28,714 bases of DNA. It comes from Fomitopsis serialis. Its lineage: Eukaryota; Basidiomycota; Agaricomycetes; Polyporales; Fomitopsidaceae. Where the stretch lies: NCBI RefSeq assembly GCF_022376445.1, contig NW_025955425.1, positions 1-28,714 on the forward strand. The letters run 5' to 3'. A program made the translations under genes and the position numbers. Numbering within the stretch: position 1 is the first letter of the stretch; every line of letters starts with the position of its first letter. Below are positions 19,642-28,714 of the stretch, one piece after another. The notes under the pieces were generated by a model. That model ran no database searches and was not told where the DNA came from. It saw only the letters and a program-made list of their open reading frames with translations.

Positions 19642-20562
19642 TCAGAGCCGCACGACTGTAAGAATCGCAACGAGGCCATCTTGCTCGATGTCGTGGTTGA
19701 CGCCTACGGTAACATGCATGCGGGATGAGTACGCGGGTGTGGTTCGCAACCCGAGAACGCACCTCGGCTGCCTTTCTCAAGGAGACCGCGCCGCCACTCC
19801 ACATCCCCTTTCCACCACATACCGCTCCAGTGGCTACCCGCGATTGCTTGCTCGACAATATAGTTTCGTCCGAGGTTGTAACCGTCATCCTCAATGAGAT
19901 GGTTCTTGGACGAGTCCTTCTCAAGCGATGCACTGCGATGTGAGGTGAGCGTCCGGAGAGTAAAGTTTCGTGACTAGCCAGGCAACGCACCCAAGAAACC
20001 ACGCCCCGCTGTCTGCGATGGTCCCATTCTGCTTCCACGCCCGGAAATGGTGACCGCCCCTCACGCTCTCCCAGCAGGTCCCGATTACGGGGAAGTAGTC
20101 CTGGCGATAGAGAAGCTGCTCCGGCTTGCGACCGAGCCCATCGCCCAGGTCGGCGTCGTGGACATGTCCATAGTGTAGCCCGAGGCACTCCTTCGAGAAG
20201 CCGATGGACTTGGCATAGGTGTGCAGGCCGGATTCGGTGAGGATGAAGGGATCAGAGAGCGCGGAGATGATGACATTCAGCGGTTCCCCCAGACGTTTCG
20301 TCGTGAACTGACGCATGTAAGATGAACCATGAGGACCCAGAAGAGGAGCAACGGAGGGACGTACGTCGAGCAACCTGCCGCCATGTAGCCTCGGGTCCAC
20401 CCACCCCAGAGTATTCTCTACTGGTGGTAGTTCCCCATTCTCGTATTCCCTCTGTATCCGTGGCCCCTCAATCACAAATTGGTCCGGGCCATGCTCCGTT
20501 GGTAGAGCAACAATCTGAGAGAGCAAAGTCGAGACAACAATGAGGAGCGCGGGCGGTAACAT
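19642..20562 (-). CDS. secreted protein of an uncharacterised Agaricomycete family
   Basis: Four exons: 20562-20365, 20307-19991, 19932-19763, 19703-19642; 747 nt, 248 aa. The N-terminus is a signal peptide (MLPPALLIVVSTLLSQIVAL). The conserved core reads LGEPLNVIISALSDPFILTE, IGFSKECLGLHYGHVHDADL, GDGLGRKPEQLLYRQDYFPV, GTCWESVRGGHHFRAWKQNG, DSGAWFLGASLEKDSSKNHL, DGYNLGRNYIVEQAIAG, and ends GVNHDIEQDGLVAILTVVRL. This is a family I recognise from many mushroom genomes as an unnamed extracellular or vacuolar protein; its function is not known to me. Intron 1 (20308-20364) is 57 nt and stop-free, so it reads through as coding, but removing it restores LLDFTTKRLGEPLN, as in relatives. Two Cys (ECLG, GTCW) could form a disulfide. 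Confidence 0.85.
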
Positions 20563-20842
20563 CGTCAGGCGGCGTGGGGGCGGTGGCTAACTTGCACGGG
20601 ACGTCCTGCGGCCGCACATAAACTTCAGCTGGTGTATGTAGCCCGTATAGCGATAGCGCGAAGCGGCGATGAGGAGGATAGCTCGCCCAGCAAAATGGGA
20701 GAAGAGGCCAAAGAAGGGTTTGAGGCCCGAGTCGGGGGAGTGGAGATAGGTGCGTGCTGTGTGCATCAGTCCAGTGGGTCGCGGCGGCGCAGCGCCCGCC
20801 TCATCCTCGCCCCGCACCGATATCCCGGTCGACATCGCCTTG

Positions 20843-21089
20843 TCACTGGCAGCAGAAACACTCGCTCTTCGTCGCTGTGTCAACGTGCGCCATAGTCGGC
20901 CGTGAGGAGAGTGAGTCTTCCGCTTTGATCTCTGGGCAGGCATGGAGGCCGCTGCCGGCGTTGGCATTCACTTTGCAGAGAATTCATTGCTTTCCGGCAC
21001 GTACTGTGCATACCGCTGCCCGGCCTCCCTTCTGCAAGTATATCGAGTACTTGCTGAGCTACAAACGATCCCGAAGGATCATCTGACAT
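20843..21089 (-). CDS. possible small gene, unrecognised
   Basis: The frame starting at ATG 21089 reads MSDDPSGSFVAQQVLDILAE and then reaches a good donor (GCG|gtatgc at 21013). Two acceptors fit. With ctgcaaag (43-nt intron) the product is 67 aa ending KSECFCCQ, stop at 20843. With ccggcag (62-nt intron, the usual size here) the frame runs to 20587 and gives about 146 aa with one hydrophobic segment (FFGLFSHFAGRAILLIAA). In that case it would end 24 bp before the start of the downstream secreted-protein gene on the same strand, which is implausibly tight. I do not recognise either product. The region could simply be the promoter and leader of the next gene. Confidence 0.22.
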
Positions 21090-22333
21090 TTTGTAGTCCT
21101 TCAGAATGATGGTATGATGCAAATGTGCGTGTGTCGTGTCATCCCGGACGATCGCAACCACTCGACGCCTCAGGATACATACTTGTGCTCCTCAGGCAGA
21201 TGTGACCATTTCGCCCACCTTCATACCCCAGGATACATCCTGGTACTTATACTATTACACGGCAGATTGGGCTCAGTCGCTCACACACCAATTGACCTTT
21301 GATGCCGAAGTCCACAGGTCAACAATCTACGAGAGGTCACTTACCATGAGTCCTCGAATCCTGTTGAGATAAGTTGTGCTTAGACTGGAGAACGTGCCGC
21401 GGAGTCAGTTGCACGGATCCGGGATGCATGGCCAATTCAGAGACTGGGTGCATGGTATGTACCTTCAACTCTTTGTCTGCAGATTGTTGATCCCTGCGCA
21501 CCCCGTACAGCACGATGGAATGCCTCTGATGTCGAATCTGCGTCGAATTCTGCAACGAATGCGGTCCTAAGGATTTCAGTGGGTACTAATACGGCTTTCT
21601 GCCATGAGGTAGATCCAGGACGAGCGAGTCTCACACTGACAGAAAACGACGTGCGTGTATGCGTTTTCCCGGGAGCACTGGTAGGCGAGTGCCAATGTGG
21701 CTGACCCATTGTCACCGCCTTGGCCCGCAATGGTCATCCACAAAAAAAACTCTGCGCCAACAAATCTTCCAGATCGAGTGCGAACTAGCTTGAGCCTTGA
21801 TCTCACAATGGTACTCAGGCCTTTCAACCAGTAGGTCCGATTATCTTACATAGCCCCACTCCAAGCTTAGATGGGCTCATCACTCATGATATAGACCCTG
21901 ATAGAGCCTACTAGCGTCTCGTAGTCGGTTCCGATACTTATGCTGCCGCACATGTCCGGTTTCTCCCACAGCTGCAAAACATCGCGCCTGCAGGAGCTCG
22001 TCCCCTCTTTTCCAGTCAACTGTGCTCCATGACAGTATGACCAGTTGATATGGCGTGCTCCCGCCAAGCTCCTTCAGACATATTAGCCGACACTGTGATC
22101 CCTTTCGCGCGAGAGCGGGTTCGAGGAGACAAACACTGATCTGCCGTAGTGAGCCCTCCATGGGGCTCCCATCGCAGGATAACATTGACCCTTCTTCTCT
22201 TCTCTGTCAAGGCCGCGTGGAGATGCTCCTCACCTTATCCGAGGACCTTTTTATACGCACAGAAAAGACTCCGTCCTGGAGCCTCGCGCGACCTGCTCCC
22301 TCTTCTACGCAAGTAACTTAGGTGCACACGACC
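21090..22333. other. intergenic, only weak coding hints
   Basis: Contains a short Cys-rich frame (21371-21490, see findings) without an in-frame ATG, and several unrelated short frames. The right end is the promoter of the first SV2-like transporter. No gene can be supported. Confidence 0.4.
22248..22257 (+). promoter_or_regulatory. TATA-like element of the first SV2-like transporter gene
   Basis: TTTTTATACG lies about 80 nt upstream of the ATG at 22334, following a pyrimidine-rich stretch. Motif only. Confidence 0.4.
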
Positions 22334-24570
22334 ATGGACACTGTACGGACACGAGCGTCTTCCGACGAAAAGGCAGGTGCTGAAGAAAAGTATGCGGCGG
22401 ACGTCGCGGGCGTGCTGCCGGTGGATGTAGACCCTCGCGACTTGTACGATGAGGACGACTCTGGTGTTGACCCAGTGTATCAAGCGAAGGCAAAGATTCT
22501 CAACGACGCGTTTCAGGAGATCGGAATGGGCAGATACCAGGTATGTGTGCGGTCATATACTGGCGCATCTTCAATTGTTGACTCGGATCTGCATCCACAT
22601 AGTGGTGGCTCTTCTTGATCACAGGATTCGGGTGGTTCGCGTGAGCATATTCTACCCGATCACTGTGAAGTCAATCTCACAACGGTCCGATTCAAGCGAC
22701 AACCTCTACCCTGTGCGTACCACGACACGGTCGCGGCCTGACCGTCGTTCACCTCTTGTAACTCACAGATCGTAACGGGGCTGATTCTCACCGCCGTATC
22801 GAACGAATTCAACTTCCCTAGCCCATACTTGAAGCTTGGACAGAGTCTGGGTCTGCTCGTTGGATGTGTATTCTGGGGCGTGGCTTCGGACGTGTGGGGA
22901 CGACGGTATGTCTTCCTCATTATCCATGACCCTTTCTCAGGCTCAGACGGTATAATCAGATGGTGCTTCAACTTTACGCTCCTCATCACGGGTGTATTCT
23001 CGGTGGCAGCTGGGGCCTCCCCGAATAAAGTCGCCTTGTGCGGCATGGCCGCTGCATGGAGTGTCGGGGTTGGCGGTAATCTGCCCGTCGATTCTGCCGT
23101 CTTCCTAGGTATGCCTAGTAGAACCGTACGCTTCTCCCGCTTACAAGTCACTGAGCAGAATTCATTCCTGCGTCACATCAATATCTCCTCACAGTTCTCT
23201 CCATCTGGTGGGCCGTCGGGCAGCTCGTCGGCAGTCTCGTCGCCTGGCCGCTCCTCACCGACTTCTCATGCGCCTCTGCGGCGGACTGTCCGCGGAGCTC
23301 CAACATGGGCTGGCGGTACTTCCTCTACAGCATGGGCGGGCTGATGCTCCTCTGCTGGTTCCTCCGCTTTATCTTCCACCTGCACGAGAGTCCGAAGTAC
23401 CTCATGGGGCGAGGACGCGACGCCGAGGCTGTCAAGATCATGCAGGCGATCGCTGAATACAACGGTCGGACGTGTAGTGTGACTCTGGAGAAGCTCGAAC
23501 TTGTGGGGAAATTGGCCGAAAGAGGCGGTGCTAAAGGGGCTATGGACACGAGCGCGAAGGGCGCCATACTGAGAAAGCTGAAGATGATGAGTGGAGAGCA
23601 TGTGCGAAGTCTATTTGCGACGAAAAAGTTGGCGTTGTCGACGAGTTTGTTGATCGCTATCTGGGGTGCGTATGCGGCTTAGCTTTGCCCTCCGGCGTGA
23701 CTCACCGTACTCCATAGCTCTTATTGGGCTTGCCTTCCCATTGTGAGTTCCGCACGCCTTGTGATTTGTGCAGTGCTGAATATGTGCTGTCAGATATAAC
23801 GGCTTCATCGTCTACTTGTGGGTGCTTCATCTTTAGAACGCCCAAAATGAAACCTGACCACTGGTTCACAGCTTGGCAACGCGAGGCACTGACTTCGGAG
23901 ATGGCTCGCTGTACATCACATATCGCAATGTGAGTCTGCGACCTTCGTCTTGTTATTAAGTTGAGACTCACCATTTCGTCTGACGCCAGCAAGTAATCCT
24001 GAGCGCGGTAGGGATGCCGGGTGCCCTCCTCGCAGGGTGGATGGTTGAACTGCCATACCTAGGCCGCAGAGGAACCATGGGTATCTCAACCGGTCAGTGA
24101 GGTGGTCATCCCACTGACCACCATCAGTTGCTGATGTTAGTATAGTTATCACAGGTGTCTTCCTCTTCGCGGCGACCACGGCGCGTACATCCAATGCATT
24201 GCTAGCTTGGAATAGTGCCTACACATTCACGAGTAACGTGATGTACGGCGTGTTATACGCCGTTTCACCGGAGCTGTTCCCCACACGCGACCGGGGAACA
24301 GGAAACGCAATCGTCGCCGCGGCAAATCGGATCACGGGTGTCATGGTGAGTCCATTCTTCTTGCTCGTCGGGACACCCTCGTGTTGTGTGACCATCTGCC
24401 GCGGACTGAGCGCTGACTTTCTCCGGCCTTTTTGAAAGGCACCGATCGTCGCCTTGTACGCAAACCTCGCAACTTCGGTTCCAATATACGTGGCTGGTGC
24501 GATGTTCATTGCGGCGGGCATACTATCATTCCTCCTCCCGTATGACCCGAGAGGAAAGGCCTCAATATAG
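22334..24570 (+). CDS. MFS transporter, SV2-like/sugar-porter type (paralogue A)
   Basis: Twelve exons: 22334-22540, 22603-22640, 22697-22712, 22769-22905, 22960-23108, 23159-23665, 23718-23742, 23794-23817, 23872-23929, 23990-24092, 24146-24345, 24439-24570; 1596 nt, 531 aa. The acidic cytosolic N-terminus ends with GVDPVYQAKAKILNDAFQEI GMGRYQ. MFS motif A is present (GVASDVWGRR), then SHQYLLTVLSIWWAVGQLVG. The sugar-porter-like ESPKYLMGRGRDAEAV follows TM6, and the second half has YAVSPELFPTRDRGTGNAIV. These fit fungal SVOP/SV2-related carriers of plasma or internal membranes; the substrate is unknown. It is a tandem paralogue of the gene at 25331, on the same strand with about 760 bp between. 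It carries three introns that B lacks (after DNLYP, within WGRR, within IWALIG). Exon 3 is only 16 nt. Confidence 0.9.
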
Positions 24571-25330
24571 AACTCGCACACCTGTAATCACCAGTGGGCC
24601 TTATTTAACACATCTGGCAAACTTGAACAATGTCAGTGCGGCAGTTCAAGTACATTCGTGGGTAAAGCCTTGAAGCTTGAGCTCGAAGTGCTATTTACAT
24701 CGAATTGAACAAGGACATTCAGCGACTTGATGCAGTAGACTAGAGCACCTATCTAAACTCGCCTGCATACAACGTAGTGAACCGTATTGTCCAACCTGTC
24801 GAAATTCAGTTAGGATCTCGTCAAACTCAACTTTCGTGCAATTTGTATATCAACTGTACATCACACAGCTCGTTGGCGCTACCGAGTCCGACTCGGTGGC
24901 CAGCTGTGGCTGAAGGGACCATCCTCATCCTCCTCCTCCTCCTCCTCCTCCTCCTCCTCCTCCTCCTCCTCCTCCTCCTCCTCCTCCTCCACCACCACCA
25001 CCACCACCACCGATTCCTCGGTGCAATGACTCAACTGGACTCAGCGTCTGCCGGCTATTGATCTTCTCGACTTTCACAATACATACCGTATGCAGTGCTA
25101 TGCACATGCTCCTATGACATCGCGACATCAATTGGTGCAGATTTCGACATATGGCCGCGGCGCCCCTGGGAGCCTGCCATCCGCCTGCCATAATACACAC
25201 AGACGTGATTCCACAGGAAGATGCGGTAAGCGCTTGCAGGAGCGCTAGCTTCTCCACACACCTGCGCAACACCTGCGATAAGACCTGGGCGAGGCGACCG
25301 CAGATCCTTAGCCTATACGCCGGCAAAAAC
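24571..25330. other. spacer between tandem transporter genes
   Basis: Holds the 3' flank of paralogue A, a CCT/ACC microsatellite at 24928-25011 and the promoter of paralogue B. The frames translated across the microsatellite (poly-Leu/His on plus, poly-Gly on minus) are artefacts. Confidence 0.6.
24928..25011. repeat. compound microsatellite (TCC)21 (ACC)7
   Basis: 63 nt of uninterrupted TCC followed directly by 21 nt of ACC. The plus strand is a pure pyrimidine run over the first block, so it is a mirror-type tract that could form a triplex. No coding role. Confidence 0.95.
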
Positions 25331-27391
25331 ATGGACGCGCCACGAGCACGAACACCGTCAGACGACAAGCTCTACAACGACGAGAAGCGGCCTGACAATG
25401 TCGAAGCGGGCGCGCACGGTATACAGGCCGAGACGCAGGATGTGTACGACGAAGACGAGTTTGGCGTCGATCCTGTCTACCTAGCAAAGGCTCGCGTCCT
25501 GAATGAAGCATTCCAGGAGATAGGAATGGGCAAGTATCAGGTGAGTTGATACAGGAATGGCCCACCGTGTTCCGTGTTGTAACATCCCGACCAAGTGGTA
25601 CTTGTTCATCGTTGCTGGCTTTGGATGGTTCTCGTGAGTACTGTCGCGCACTACTCTGCCCTGCATCTTGACCTTCATCGACCACAGGGATAATCTATGG
25701 CCCATTGTCACGGGGCTGATCTATACGCCAGTGGTCAACGAGTTCAACTTCCAGGGCCCGTTCCTCAAGCTCGCACAAAACATCGGCCTACTAGTCGGCG
25801 CTGCTTTCTGGGGCGTCGCCTCCGATGTCTGGGGTCGACGATGGTGCTTCAACCTCACCCTTCTCATCACTGGTGTCTTCGCCGTCGCAGCAGGCGCGTC
25901 CCCAAACTACGTCGCCCTTTGCTCGCTCGCCGCCGTGTGGAGTATCGGGGTGGGCGGCAACCTTCCTGTGGACTCCGCGGTCTTCCTCGGTACGTATGCA
26001 CAACGCGCTCGTAAGACATGCCGACTGACATGCAATCAGAGTTCATTCCTGGCTCACATCAATACCTGCTCACCGTGCTGTCCATATGGTGGGCGTTCGG
26101 CCAGCTCGTCGGCAGCCTTGTCGCCTGGCCACTGATCGACAACTTCTCCTGCCCAGGAGGCGCCCCCGGTGACTGCCCGCGCTCGCAGAACCAGGGATGG
26201 CGCTACTTCCTCTACGCCATGGGTGGCCTGATGCTGCTGTGTTTCGTGCTCCGCTTCTTCGTCTTCCATTTGTATGAGTCGCCGAAGTACTTGATGGGCC
26301 GTGGACGCGACGCGGAGGCGGTCGAGGTCATCCACAAGATCGCAGCATACAATGGATGCACGAGCAGTTTAACGCTGGAGATGCTTGAGCAGGCTGGTGG
26401 CCTGGGAAAGACAGGTGTCAGCGTGGTGGAGGAGCTGCCAATGGACACAAGTGCGTCCGCGGCGGTGATGAGGCAGCTGCGGAAGTTCAGTGCGGACTAT
26501 GTCAAAACACTTTTCGCTACCAGAAAGCTCGCATGGTCAACGAGTTTGCTCATCGCTGTCTGGGCACTAATCGGTTTGGCGTTCCCTCTGTGAGTCTTAG
26601 TCTGTGTCGCGTGTCAAGGGTGCTGATACCCGGCAGATACAATGGTTTCGTTGACTACTTGTGAGTGAAGTCCCAGGCCTCAATGTTATGTGCGTGCGAA
26701 GCACTGAGCAATCCATTCACACAGCCTGCAGTCCCGAGGTGCCGACTTCGGGGACGGCTCGGTCTACATCACCTATCGTAACGTAAGTGCTCAGCGGCTC
26801 GACTGGGAGACACTATATTTCAACATGTACACAGCAAGTCATCTTGAGTGTAATCGGGATTCCTGGCGCCCTCCTTGCAGGATGGATGGTGGAGATACCC
26901 TACTTGGGTCGTCGCGGCAGTCTCGCGCTTTCCACTGGTAAATCACTCTCTTTCGAGCCCGGGGGTCGGGAGACGACTGATGCATTGCGGCTTCAGTCAT
27001 CACTGGGGTGTTCCTCTTCGCAAGCACAACCGCCCGAACGTCGAACGCACTGCTGGGCTGGAATTGCGCGTATACCTTTACGTCCAACATCATGTACGGT
27101 GTGCTCTACGCCGTTTCACCGGAATTGTTCCCGACGCGTGGCCGAGGGACTGGAAACGCAATAGTGGCGAGTGCGAATCGTATCTTCGGTATCATGGTGA
27201 GCCTCTCGTTCATTAGTGACCATTGTTTCACTCATTTTCATGCTAATGATCGCCCCAAGGCACCCATTATCGCTCTGTATGCAAACCTGGCAACGAGCGC
27301 TCCGATCTATGTGTCCGGTGCGTTGTTCATCGTCGCAGGTGTCATTGCCTTGGGACTACCGTTCGAGCCGAGAGGGAAGGCCTCGATGTGA
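25331..27391 (+). CDS. MFS transporter, SV2-like/sugar-porter type (paralogue B)
   Basis: Nine exons: 25331-25540, 25596-25633, 25688-25989, 26040-26589, 26637-26660, 26725-26782, 26835-26937, 26997-27196, 27260-27391; 1617 nt, 538 aa. It is colinear with paralogue A from DEDEFGVDPVYLAKARVLNE to the C-terminal PRGKASM. Motif A GVASDVWGRRWCF, GGNLPVDSAVFLEFIPGSHQ, YESPKYLMGRGRDAEAV and YAVSPELFPTRGRGTGNAIV are all intact. About 12 membrane segments are expected, with a central cytosolic loop after TM6 containing MDTSASAAVMRQL, as in A. The N-terminal 35 residues and the extracellular loop (CPGGAPGDCPRSQN) are where the two copies differ most. Likely a plasma-membrane or vacuolar solute carrier; substrate unknown. 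Eight introns are shared with A in position and phase. Confidence 0.91.
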
Positions 27392-27620
27392 GGTCGTCTG
27401 CTCATTCTATCTTGGACATGTATATCACTACTGGAATATACATACACGACGAACCCCTACGACCTAAAAGGCAGACAAGATATTTAGGTCGTAAGTGGAC
27501 TGGAGCAGTGGGTCTGTCTGAGACGACCCGGTCAAACAACAGCTGCGCCGCCGGATTTGCGCCTGAGCCGTACATCAGATTCGTGTCCCACCTTCGCATC
27601 GTGTAATGGCAATGAGAGGC
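27392..27620. other. convergent intergenic region with a perfect hairpin
   Basis: Between transporter B (+) and COX8 (-). It contains an 11-bp perfect inverted repeat, TACGACCTAAA at 27458-27468 and TTTAGGTCGTA at 27483-27493, with a 14-nt loop. This could lie in either 3' UTR. Confidence 0.5.
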
Positions 27621-27923
27621 TCACAACTGGTAAACGACAGCTACGAAGGGCAGCCCGAAGCCTGTGAGGCAGAAAATGGTGTACTTGATGGCAAATGCCC
27701 GTTTGTTGTCGTAGGAGAAGGGCATGGGCTGGAAGGCGGTCAGACAGCGAACGGCTGATTGATAGGTATGCCTTACGTTGTAAGGGGGGTGGCCGCCGTG
27801 GCCATGCGCGCCGTGCTCAGCCTCGCCATGCGCAAGCCGCACTTGGCCTGCGGAACGTCGAGACGCCCTCGCAAGAGGAGCGAGACGCATAGTTGAGTAG
27901 GACAGACGAGTGAACGACGACAT
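27621..27923 (-). CDS. COX8: cytochrome c oxidase subunit VIIc (yeast Cox8), mitochondrial
   Basis: Two exons: 27923-27777 and 27728-27621; 255 nt, 84 aa, intron 48 nt at phase 0. The N-terminus is a mitochondrial presequence rich in Arg, Ser, Leu and Ala without acidic residues (SSFTRLSYSTMRLAPLARAS RRSAGQVR). A His/Gly-rich stretch follows (HGEAEHGAHGHGGHPPYN), then the mature core MPFSYDNKRAFAIKYTIFC and LTGFGLPFVAVVYQL. The pattern PFS-x-x-NK-x(5)-K, one transmembrane helix, and PF-x-x-V-x-x-QL is that of mammalian COX7C and yeast Cox8. It is a small nuclear-encoded structural subunit of complex IV, spanning the inner membrane. The His/Gly stretch before the core is longer than I would expect from animal COX7C. 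Confidence 0.9.
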   Translation of the reverse strand: MSSFTRLSYSTMRLAPLARASRRSAGQVRLAHGEAEHGAHGHGGHPPYNVRHTYQSAVRCLTAFQPMPFSYDNKRAFAIKYTIFCLTGFGLPFVAVVYQL

Positions 27924-28714
27924 TGCGGCTGCGCTGTGTTCGATGGTTGCGAGTTAGCTGAGGGGAGGTCGTGGTAACCCGCAGGTGGGTATTGGGCGTC
28001 CTGTTGTTCCCGTTCGCGAAGGCAGTTGACGTTGGGCAGGTGCCTCTAGAAAACAGACTGTATGTGCCCAACCGGGGATCAACCCACATAGACGTTATGC
28101 ACCGCCTGGACGGCACCCAGAGCAGAGACAGCTGACCCAGCCGGGGCGCGGCTGAGGGTTCAGTGGGAACGCGGTCATTAGTGTGGATGGGCCGTAGAGG
28201 GATGGGCCGTCTGAGAGGGATGTCCCGAACGAAGCTGATGCGTTGCGGGGATCAAGAAGGACACGAGACCGTCTATGCAGATGGCCAGGCATTTCCAGAG
28301 CAGTGTCACTGTGAGTGCTGTCTGCCTCCTTCAAAGTACTATCTGTATGCTCACGAACATAAGATCGTGTTCTTCGCACCTCCGAGTCTGCCGTGCATAA
28401 GTACAGTGAGCCTTTTTTCGCCTACTACTGCCAGTAGCAAATTGGTATGCTCGCAACGATGGATTAGACTGTAAGTGAGGCTGCCTCTCGATACTCAGCT
28501 AGGTCGCAATGCCAGCAAGCATTGATAAGTAGTTGTCTTACAGTAAGTGCTTAGTTCGCCACAGACGCGTTTGCATGGGGGCACGTGTGCGTATATGACG
28601 CGGTCACGAGCGCTCATCCATTTTTTCACGCATGGACTCTGCAGAGGTCGCTAAGCGCGGGTTCACTTGCAAGCGTTCTTGCCTGCTAAATCTTGCTGCC
28701 CTGCCTCCCGCTAC
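27924..28714. other. upstream of COX8 to window end, no gene recognised
   Basis: The promoter of COX8 lies at its left. Frames at plus 28163-28474 and minus 28095-28379 overlap on opposite strands and match nothing I recognise. A gene entering from beyond the right edge cannot be excluded. Confidence 0.4.

Noticed and set aside
20480..20525. tRNA-like string (GCTCCGTTGGTAGAGCAA)
   Set aside because: It sits inside the coding exon of the secreted protein. No T-arm or acceptor pairing follows.
24777..25368. Frames with poly-Leu/poly-His (plus) and poly-Gly (minus)
   Set aside because: Direct translation of the TCC/ACC microsatellite.
28060..28110. Possible tRNA T-arm (reverse complement GGGTTGATCCCCGGTTGGGC)
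   Set aside because: No matching D-arm, anticodon arm or acceptor stem at the right spacing.

Overview
The window looks like nuclear DNA from a mushroom-forming basidiomycete (Agaricomycete, possibly Polyporales). Coding DNA is GC-rich. Genes are cut by many introns of about 47-65 nt with GT...AG borders and CTNA-type branch points. They lie on both strands with no operons, and several proteins belong to families I know only from Agaricomycetes. No virus, rRNA, tRNA or CRISPR array was seen. Exons below were assembled by eye from splice sites, reading-frame continuity and family motifs.

Layout, left to right. (1) 259-1883 (-): an 11-exon gene for a CBM5/12 chitin-binding domain, a Q/P-rich linker, a hydrophobic glycine-rich segment and two DM9 (DUF3421) repeats. 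(2) 1885-5660: a gene-poor island with two inverted-repeat structures. One is a degenerate pair about 1.56 kb apart (2842-4401). The other is a very clean element with two identical 200-bp terminal inverted repeats and TA target duplications (4642-5651). (3) 5974-7749 (+): an MFS transporter resembling MFSD8/CLN7. (4) 8455-8935 (-): a small C2H2 zinc-finger protein. (5) 9211-10445 (-): a basidiomycete protein of unknown function that seems to carry a frameshift. (6) 12280-15612 (+): the 14-exon orthologue of AVL9, a late secretory pathway protein. (7) 16106-17311 (-): a propeller-like protein of unknown function. (8) 18265-19205 (+): a secreted cysteine-rich protein whose C-terminal half may be related to bacterial EndoU-type nucleases. 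(9) 19642-20562 (-): a secreted protein of an uncharacterised mushroom family. (10) 22334-24570 and 25331-27391 (+): tandem paralogous SV2-like/sugar-porter MFS transporters with different intron numbers, separated by a CCT/ACC microsatellite. (11) 27621-27923 (-): the nuclear gene for cytochrome c oxidase subunit VIIc (yeast Cox8).

Housekeeping genes (AVL9, COX8) are interleaved with accessory genes (chitin-binding/DM9 protein, two secreted proteins, transporter duplicates) and one mobile-element island. No pathway-like gene cluster is evident. The most unusual items are the 200-bp perfect inverted-repeat element, the EndoU-like secreted protein, the CBM-DM9 fusion, and two unrelated genes that each carry a 10-nt micro-exon.
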